From contig DXLP01000052.1 of assembly GCA_019414645.1 (NCBI GenBank), forward strand, positions 1 to 5,912: a stretch of 5,912 nucleotides of DNA. Reading direction: 5' to 3'. Of this stretch, positions 1-5,912 are shown piece after piece. The notes under the pieces are model-generated. The model had not been told where the DNA came from. It saw only the letters and a program-made list of their open reading frames with translations, and did no database searches. The stretch is from Collinsella sp. GTDB lineage: Bacteria; Actinomycetota; Coriobacteriia; Coriobacteriales; Coriobacteriaceae. The translations under genes were made by a program, and so were the position numbers. Every line of letters starts with the position of its first letter. Position 1 is the first letter of the stretch.

Positions 1-50
1 CGGGTGCCCTACCGGGAGTAGCCCCGACGGTTGACAAAACTATAGGAACA

Positions 51-89
51 CCCAATGACTACCCACAGAATGAGGGTCTCATCGGGGAC
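51..89. repeat. Partial copies of the same repeat downstream of the operon
   Basis: AGTCATTGGG on the minus strand (60-51) is an exact 10-base match to 5814-5823 on the plus strand. TCATCGGGGAC (79-89, plus strand) matches TCATTGGGGAC (5816-5826) at 10 of 11 bases, and AAATAG after it resembles AAATTAG after the other copy. The rest of 1-105 holds no gene. TAGCCCCGA (19-27) can pair with TCGGGGACTA (82-91) with one bulged A, so this stretch may be a degenerate or differently folded relative of the right-hand element. Confidence 0.45.
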
Positions 90-105
90 TAGGTAAATAG
101 CAAAA

Positions 106-135
106 GCCCCCGCGGCCGAAACGGGCCGCGGGGGC
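106..135 (-). terminator. Intrinsic terminator of the PTS operon
   Basis: A perfect 12-bp GC-only inverted repeat, GCCCCCGCGGCC (106-117) and its complement (124-135), encloses a 6-nt loop. Read on the minus strand it lies 16 nt after the glucosidase stop and is followed at once by TTTTG. The very strong stem with a short T tract fits a Rho-independent terminator ending the operon. There is no matching T tract on the plus-strand side, so it should act mainly in the minus direction. Confidence 0.9.
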
Positions 136-151
136 AGCAGGCTTGCAAGGG

Positions 152-2957
<2,806 letters not shown>

Positions 2958-2962
2958 GGTCG

Positions 2963-2968
2963 CCTCCT
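2963..2968 (-). promoter_or_regulatory. Shine-Dalgarno of the IIC gene, overlapping the IIB stop codon
   Basis: AGGAGG shares two bases with the IIB stop (TAGGAGG) and lies 5 nt before the permease ATG. A ribosome finishing IIB would cover this site, which suggests coupled IIB and IIC translation. Confidence 0.8.
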
Positions 2969-3260
2969 AGCCCAACAGCGACTGGGCGAGTGCCAGCACG
3001 TTGGCGGCGTTGCCCATGCCGTAGTCCTGTGCGGGGATGACCGCGGTCGGCTTACCGCTCCCCTGCTTGACGGTGTTGAGCTGGTAGGACACCTGCGGCC
3101 CCAAGAGCAGCACGTCATAATCGGCACAGGTCTCCTGATACTCGCCGATACCCACCGCATCGATATCGAGCTCGATGCCGTTTTGCTCCGCGTATTTCTC
3201 GAGTTTCTTCATCAGAATGCTTGTAGACAGGCCAGCTGCGCAAACAAGAAGGATCTTCAT
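2967..3260 (-). CDS. PTS cellobiose/beta-glucoside-type EIIB component
   Basis: This small cytoplasmic phosphocarrier takes phosphate from IIA and passes it to the sugar bound by IIC. The 97 residues begin MKILLVCAAGLSTS, the standard start of the lactose/cellobiose IIB family: a first beta strand, then the phosphorylated Cys7 and the phosphate-binding loop (7-14). LLLGPQVSYQL (51-61) and the C-terminal IPAQDYGMGNA (75-85) also fit the family. An in-frame ORF continues upstream to 3335, but those 25 residues are Arg-rich, unlike any IIB, and overlap the end of the IIA gene. The start at 3260 gives the normal length and has AAGGGA seven nt upstream. The gene sits 46 nt after the IIA stop and 9 nt before the permease start, so the three transporter parts are clearly co-transcribed. 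Confidence 0.95.
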   Translation of the reverse strand: MKILLVCAAGLSTSILMKKLEKYAEQNGIELDIDAVGIGEYQETCADYDVLLLGPQVSYQLNTVKQGSGKPTAVIPAQDYGMGNAANVLALAQSLLG

Positions 3261-3306
3261 AAGGGATTCCCTTCGCATTGATTGGTTGGATAGTCGCCGC
3301 ACGCCG

Positions 3307-3633
3307 TTAGGCGTTCTTGGCTGCAGTGCGCTCATACAGGCAGATCAGCTCCTGCACGAGCTCCTGAGCAAGCATGGAGCACATGAGGTGGTCCTGAGCA
3401 TGGACCAGCAACACATCCACCGACAGATGCTCGCCCGCCGCCTCGGTCGAAAGCAGCTGCGTTTGGATGTGGTGAGCCTTGATTCCCGCATCCTTTGACT
3501 GCTTCATGAGTTTGGCGGCAGCGTCAAAATCCCCCGCCTTTGCCTTTTCAAGGGCTTCGAAGGCAAGGCTGCGTGCCTCTCCCGCTGCAGCGACCAGCTG
3601 AAACGAAACCATCTCGGTTCCCTGATCGTCCAT
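3307..3633 (-). CDS. PTS lactose/cellobiose-family EIIA component
   Basis: This cytoplasmic phosphocarrier moves phosphate from HPr to the IIB protein. The 108-residue helical protein reads MVSFQLVAAAGEARS near its start (8-22) and LLVHAQDHLM around residues 75-84. His78 is the phosphorylated residue and Asp81 the expected metal-binding residue; the numbering matches that of the Lactococcus LacF protein as I recall it. These proteins form trimers. The ORF is open to 3684, but the extra 17 residues are not family-like. The Met at 3633 has AGAGGAGA ending 5 nt upstream, so I chose it. The gene begins 119 nt after the regulator stop, the widest gap in the operon, so it may have its own promoter as well as read-through from the regulator. 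Confidence 0.94.
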   Translation of the reverse strand: MDDQGTEMVSFQLVAAAGEARSLAFEALEKAKAGDFDAAAKLMKQSKDAGIKAHHIQTQLLSTEAAGEHLSVDVLLVHAQDHLMCSMLAQELVQELICLYERTAAKNA

Positions 3634-3752
3634 AACGGTCTCCTCTCCCGTGATGTCTGGTTTGTACTTGAATATTCGAAACACCTATCTCCCGCCCGCA
3701 ATCCTCGAGGTTTATTGCAGGTAGACTGACAGGGTCATCGACAAAAGAAGTC
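3634..3752 (-). other. 119-nt gap between regulator and IIA gene, possible internal promoter/operator region
   Basis: This is the only sizeable gap inside the operon. It holds an AT-rich patch (TTGAATATTCGAA, 3668-3680) in otherwise GC-rich DNA. It also holds a dyad in which GCAAT (3698-3702) and ATTGC (3714-3718) flank the palindrome CCTCGAGG (3703-3710), with three unpaired T's on one side. I see no T tract for a terminator and no convincing -35/-10 pair. On the minus strand TTGCGG and AATATT are 19 nt apart, which is a stretch. An inducible promoter for the transporter genes is plausible here, but it is inference. Confidence 0.35.
3639..3646 (-). promoter_or_regulatory. Shine-Dalgarno of the IIA gene
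   Basis: AGAGGAGA ends 5 nt before the ATG at 3633. It supports that start over the longer open frame from 3684, which would place this site inside the coding region. Confidence 0.75.
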
Positions 3753-5648
3753 TTAAGCCGTATGCGCTTGCACAAGCGCCATCAGCTCATGCCAGGACCG
3801 GCGCTCGCGTAAGCGCTCGACCCCCTGGCGGTCCATAAAGATCTCAGCGAGCAGCGAGCTCAAGATCCGCGCCTCATCGCCGCCCGACCGGGCAAACGAC
3901 ACCATAAAGACGATATCGACCTCATGGCCGTATTCGTCCCAAAGAATGGGATGTTCGAGCAGGCCCACGGTAACAAAGGCCTCGGCGCTCAAAGGATGCA
4001 TCCCATGGGGCATGGCCACCCCATTGCCAAACGAGGTGGCACTCGCGCTCTCGCGCTCGGCAACCTCTTGGGCAAACTGGGCATCGACACGGCCGCTCTC
4101 GACGGCGCGCTCGGAGAGATATCGGAGAACGGCCTGCTTCGACGACGCCTCAACGCGGTTGAAGAACAGGGCACGGCTAAAGAAAGCGCTCAGGGAGTCC
4201 GATTGCGCAGCGTCATCACTCAGCACCTTGCGGATAGCGTTGACATCGCTCGTCTCCAAGAAGAAATCGACCTCGCGGACGGGCACAGGCAACTTGACGT
4301 TGAGCGGCACCGTTGTGAACACGTAGTCGATGTGCGAAAAGTCGAGCGTTCCCACGCGGGCGACGTCGCATGTCTCAATCGACTCGATATACATACCAAA
4401 CTGCTTGCGGTACTGGTGCTCGAGCATACGGGCGCTTCCCGCTCCCGAGGCGCACACGATCAGGATGCGTTTGCGACGCGGCTGGTCGGCTTGCTGCTCG
4501 AGGGCCAGGGCAAATGCCATGGCGATGTAGCCGAGCTCCTCATCAGAGGGCTGGCTGCCAAAATGACGCTCGAGTACCTGCGAGGTGCCGGCCGCCATCG
4601 AATAGGCCAACGGAAACCTCGTCTTGATATCGGGCAGCATGGGGTTATCCATATGCATGTGATATTCAAGGCGATAACCCAGAGGGCCAATATGCCGAGC
4701 AAGGTTCATGCGAAGTTCAAGATCGCTGCTAAAGTCAAACCTAAACTCATCGTTGACCGCACGTACCATCTCGGAAGCAATCTCCCACATCTCGTCCGAG
4801 ATAACGGCAGAGCCCTTCTCGGGCACGCCCGTGCCCCTGCCGAGCAAATGGATTGCGATAAAGGCAACCTCTTCTCGGGGCATGCTCACGCCCAGGGCAT
4901 CCTTGATGTTTGCGGCAATCTGGAAAGCCGCGGCGTATTCGCGCGTTCCCTCCAGTTTTTGAACGTCCGATTCTGCAGCTGGGACATAGCAGCCCTGCTC
5001 GATGCGGCCAAGAGCGATGTAAAGATGCATGATGAGATTGCGGGATGCCAGCGAGCTCACCGTGACGGGCGAGGCCGTCAGGGCATCGTCCACACATGCG
5101 GCGATGGCCCGCAGGTGCTCGGCGAGCTTTGCATCGTCGGTGTCGGGCAACACGGGCCTCACCAGCGAGGCCAGGCACAGGCGCCGTTGCGACTCCCCGC
5201 CCGCAACGCGGATTCCGTAGCGTGGGCGCTTTTCAAGCGTTAAGTCAAATTGGGCGAGTTTCTGCTCTACCAGACGCATGTCATTGGACAGAGTCCGCGC
5301 CGAAACGTAGAGTAAATCCGCATACTCCTCAATCGTCACCCACTGGGACCGCATTAGGAGGTCGTTAAGAAGGAAGGACACACGGCCGTCGCGCGTATCA
5401 GGAATGCCCGGATGGGCCAGAGCCGCACCGTCTAGCAAGCGAGCAAGCTCATCTGCATGTGCAACATCGATACGATATTGCCCTTTGCTGCCAACGATGC
5501 GTGCAACCCCCGCAAGCTTGTCGTTTGCGCGATGGATATAGTTTCTCACGGCGCGCTCGCTTACCTCGAGACGCTTGGCAAGCACCGCGACAGCGACAGG
5601 CTGATCGTCCTCGATCATATTTACAAGCTGCTTAACGCGAGCATCCAT
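3753..5648 (-). CDS. PRD-containing transcriptional activator, LicR/MtlR type (two HTH, two PRD, IIB-like and IIA-like domains)
   Basis: This 631-residue regulator probably activates the downstream PTS operon when its sugar is present. Domains in order are: helix-turn-helix about 15-42 (AVLAKRLEVSERAVRNYI), a second helix-turn-helix about 103-130, PRD1 about 170-275 with His208 and His267, PRD2 about 285-390 with His319, a IIB-like domain from 393 with Cys399 in VCASGAGS, and a mannitol-type IIA domain about 490-630 with the active His548 in GVAMPHG. The DNA-binding HTH architecture and attached IIB/IIA domains separate it from BglG antiterminators, which start with a CAT RNA-binding domain. 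Length is close to Bacillus LicR (about 640). The second PRD2 histidine, expected near residue 378 (IAMAF), is Ala. In this family HPr-dependent PRD phosphorylation generally activates, and phosphorylation of the IIA/IIB-like domains inhibits; I infer similar logic here. AAGGAGGAGG just before 5648 fixes the start. Confidence 0.93.
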   Translation of the reverse strand: MDARVKQLVNMIEDDQPVAVAVLAKRLEVSERAVRNYIHRANDKLAGVARIVGSKGQYRIDVAHADELARLLDGAALAHPGIPDTRDGRVSFLLNDLLMRSQWVTIEEYADLLYVSARTLSNDMRLVEQKLAQFDLTLEKRPRYGIRVAGGESQRRLCLASLVRPVLPDTDDAKLAEHLRAIAACVDDALTASPVTVSSLASRNLIMHLYIALGRIEQGCYVPAAESDVQKLEGTREYAAAFQIAANIKDALGVSMPREEVAFIAIHLLGRGTGVPEKGSAVISDEMWEIASEMVRAVNDEFRFDFSSDLELRMNLARHIGPLGYRLEYHMHMDNPMLPDIKTRFPLAYSMAAGTSQVLERHFGSQPSDEELGYIAMAFALALEQQADQPRRKRILIVCASGAGSARMLEHQYRKQFGMYIESIETCDVARVGTLDFSHIDYVFTTVPLNVKLPVPVREVDFFLETSDVNAIRKVLSDDAAQSDSLSAFFSRALFFNRVEASSKQAVLRYLSERAVESGRVDAQFAQEVAERESASATSFGNGVAMPHGMHPLSAEAFVTVGLLEHPILWDEYGHEVDIVFMVSFARSGGDEARILSSLLAEIFMDRQGVERLRERRSWHELMALVQAHTA

Positions 5649-5650
5649 GT

Positions 5651-5660
5651 CCTCCTCCTT
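5651..5660 (-). promoter_or_regulatory. Shine-Dalgarno sequence of the regulator gene
   Basis: AAGGAGGAGG ends two bases before the ATG at 5648. The AAGGAGG part has a spacing of 5 nt. It is a near-ideal ribosome binding site and decides the start of the regulator. Confidence 0.85.
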
Positions 5661-5671
5661 TCCCTGCGTCT

Positions 5672-5700
5672 AGTCTAACGCGGTAAAGAATGACACTCCA
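5672..5700 (-). promoter_or_regulatory. Weak candidate promoter of the regulator/operon
   Basis: On the minus strand TGGAGT (5700-5695) and TAGACT (5677-5672) are 17 nt apart and resemble poor -35 and -10 boxes. A poor -35 box fits an activator-dependent promoter. A rival -10, TATAAG (5757-5752), matches the consensus better but has no -35 box at normal spacing; it would place the dyad at 5711-5728 in the transcribed leader. Neither is secure. Confidence 0.25.
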
Positions 5701-5710
5701 CGTCGCGCTC

Positions 5711-5728
5711 GTTCCGCCAACGCGGAAC
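5711..5728. promoter_or_regulatory. Perfect dyad upstream of the regulator, candidate operator
   Basis: GTTCCGC (5711-5717) and GCGGAAC (5722-5728) form a perfect 7-bp inverted repeat around CAAC. The centre is about 72 bp upstream of the regulator ATG. No T tract follows it on the minus strand, so it is not an intrinsic terminator. The size and symmetry suit a dimeric DNA-binding protein, for example the regulator itself, but nothing in the window proves this. If the weak promoter at 5672-5700 is real, the dyad lies just upstream of its -35 box, where an activator site would be expected. Confidence 0.4.
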
Positions 5729-5813
5729 AGGTTGCGGGGAGTCCAGCTGAACTTATAGGGAGCACGGAGAGAGGGCCCGAAAGCAATGCGTCGGTGTGAG
5801 ATGCGCTTTCCGC

Positions 5814-5853
5814 AGTCATTGGGGACAGATTTAAATTAGTAGTCATTGAGGAC
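5814..5853 (+). repeat. Tandem AGTCATTGRGGAC direct repeat beside the palindrome
   Basis: AGTCATTGGGGAC (5814-5826) recurs as AGTCATTGAGGAC (5841-5853), differing at one base in 13, with a 27-nt period. The second copy runs into the left arm of the palindrome. The AT-rich spacer is AGATTTAAATTAGT. Sequences of this GGGGACAGATTTAAAT type resemble those I associate with REP/RAYT-like elements; this is a recollection, not a search result. Confidence 0.55.
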
Positions 5854-5885
5854 GTTCTTGTTTGACTAGTCGTTTAAGAACGTCC
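5850..5885. repeat. 36-nt imperfect palindrome, REP-like
   Basis: GGACGTTCTT (5850-5859) and AAGAACGTCC (5876-5885) are perfect 10-bp arms. The exact centre is the 8-bp palindrome GACTAGTC (5864-5871), and only four positions on each side between them do not pair well. It could fold as a long hairpin in either strand. There is no T tract, so a terminator is unlikely. Together with the AGTCATTG repeats beside it, this looks like a dispersed REP-type element, though copy number cannot be seen from one window. Confidence 0.6.
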
Positions 5886-5912
5886 ATTACAGTCGAAATT
5901 GTCAGCCCGGGC

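Noticed and set aside
31..46. TTGACA followed by TATAGG near the left edge, plus strand
   Set aside because: TTGACA is a perfect -35 box but TATAGG is only 4 nt away, and nothing like a -10 box lies at 16-18 nt. It also points into the end of the operon.
3261..3335. Longer N-terminus for the IIB protein overlapping the IIA gene
   Set aside because: The first beta strand and Cys loop of IIB proteins begin right after the Met at 3260; the upstream extension is Arg-rich and unlike the family.
3634..3684. Longer N-terminus for the IIA protein
   Set aside because: The extra 17 residues do not match the family, and the Shine-Dalgarno for the shorter start lies inside them.
3924..5243. Long plus-strand open frame (439 codons) antisense to the regulator
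   Set aside because: It has low-complexity, His/Arg/Ala-rich composition and no family motif, and it sits fully inside the regulator gene, whose six domains are intact on the other strand.
5711..5728. BglG-type RNA antiterminator site plus terminator in the leader
   Set aside because: The regulator has HTH DNA-binding domains and not a CAT RNA-binding domain, and no T-tract terminator follows the dyad.
5732..5759. Plus-strand promoter-like TTGCGG and TATAGG, 16 nt apart
   Set aside because: The match is modest and no coding frame or RNA gene follows within the window to give it a purpose.

Overview
This window holds one complete beta-glucoside phosphotransferase (PTS) operon on the minus strand, with short non-coding flanks. 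The high GC content, the gene content and the protein sequences suggest an anaerobic, sugar-fermenting gut bacterium. My best guess is a Collinsella-like member of the Coriobacteriia, but this rests on general recognition, not on a marker gene.

Transcription runs from high to low coordinates. Gene order is: a LicR/MtlR-type PTS-controlled transcriptional activator (5648-3753), a IIA protein of the lactose/cellobiose family (3633-3307), a IIB protein (3260-2967), a IIC permease (2957-1608), and a GH1 6-phospho-beta-glucosidase (1606-152). A strong intrinsic terminator follows at 106-135. Two start sites, IIA and IIB, are placed downstream of the longest possible ORF because the shorter starts have a Shine-Dalgarno sequence and give the normal family N-terminus.

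The parts form one pathway. Phosphate passes from the general PTS proteins (encoded elsewhere) to IIA His78, then to IIB Cys7, then to a beta-linked disaccharide or beta-glucoside entering through IIC. The glucosidase then cleaves the 6-phospho-beta-glucoside in the cytoplasm. The regulator carries two PRD domains, a IIB-like domain and a IIA-like domain, so it can probably sense the phosphorylation state of the system. This resembles the Bacillus lic operon in layout, with a GH1 enzyme in the hydrolase position.

The non-coding flanks are more unusual than the genes. The region upstream of the regulator (5649-5912) has a perfect 7-bp dyad near a possible promoter, then a 36-nt imperfect palindrome next to AGTCATTG-type repeats. 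Related AGTCATTGGG and TCATCGGGGAC motifs lie past the terminator at the other end, so the operon appears to sit between copies of a dispersed REP-like element. I found no RNA gene, CRISPR array, transposase or other accessory system. Apart from the flanking repeats and one missing regulatory histidine, this is an ordinary catabolic locus.
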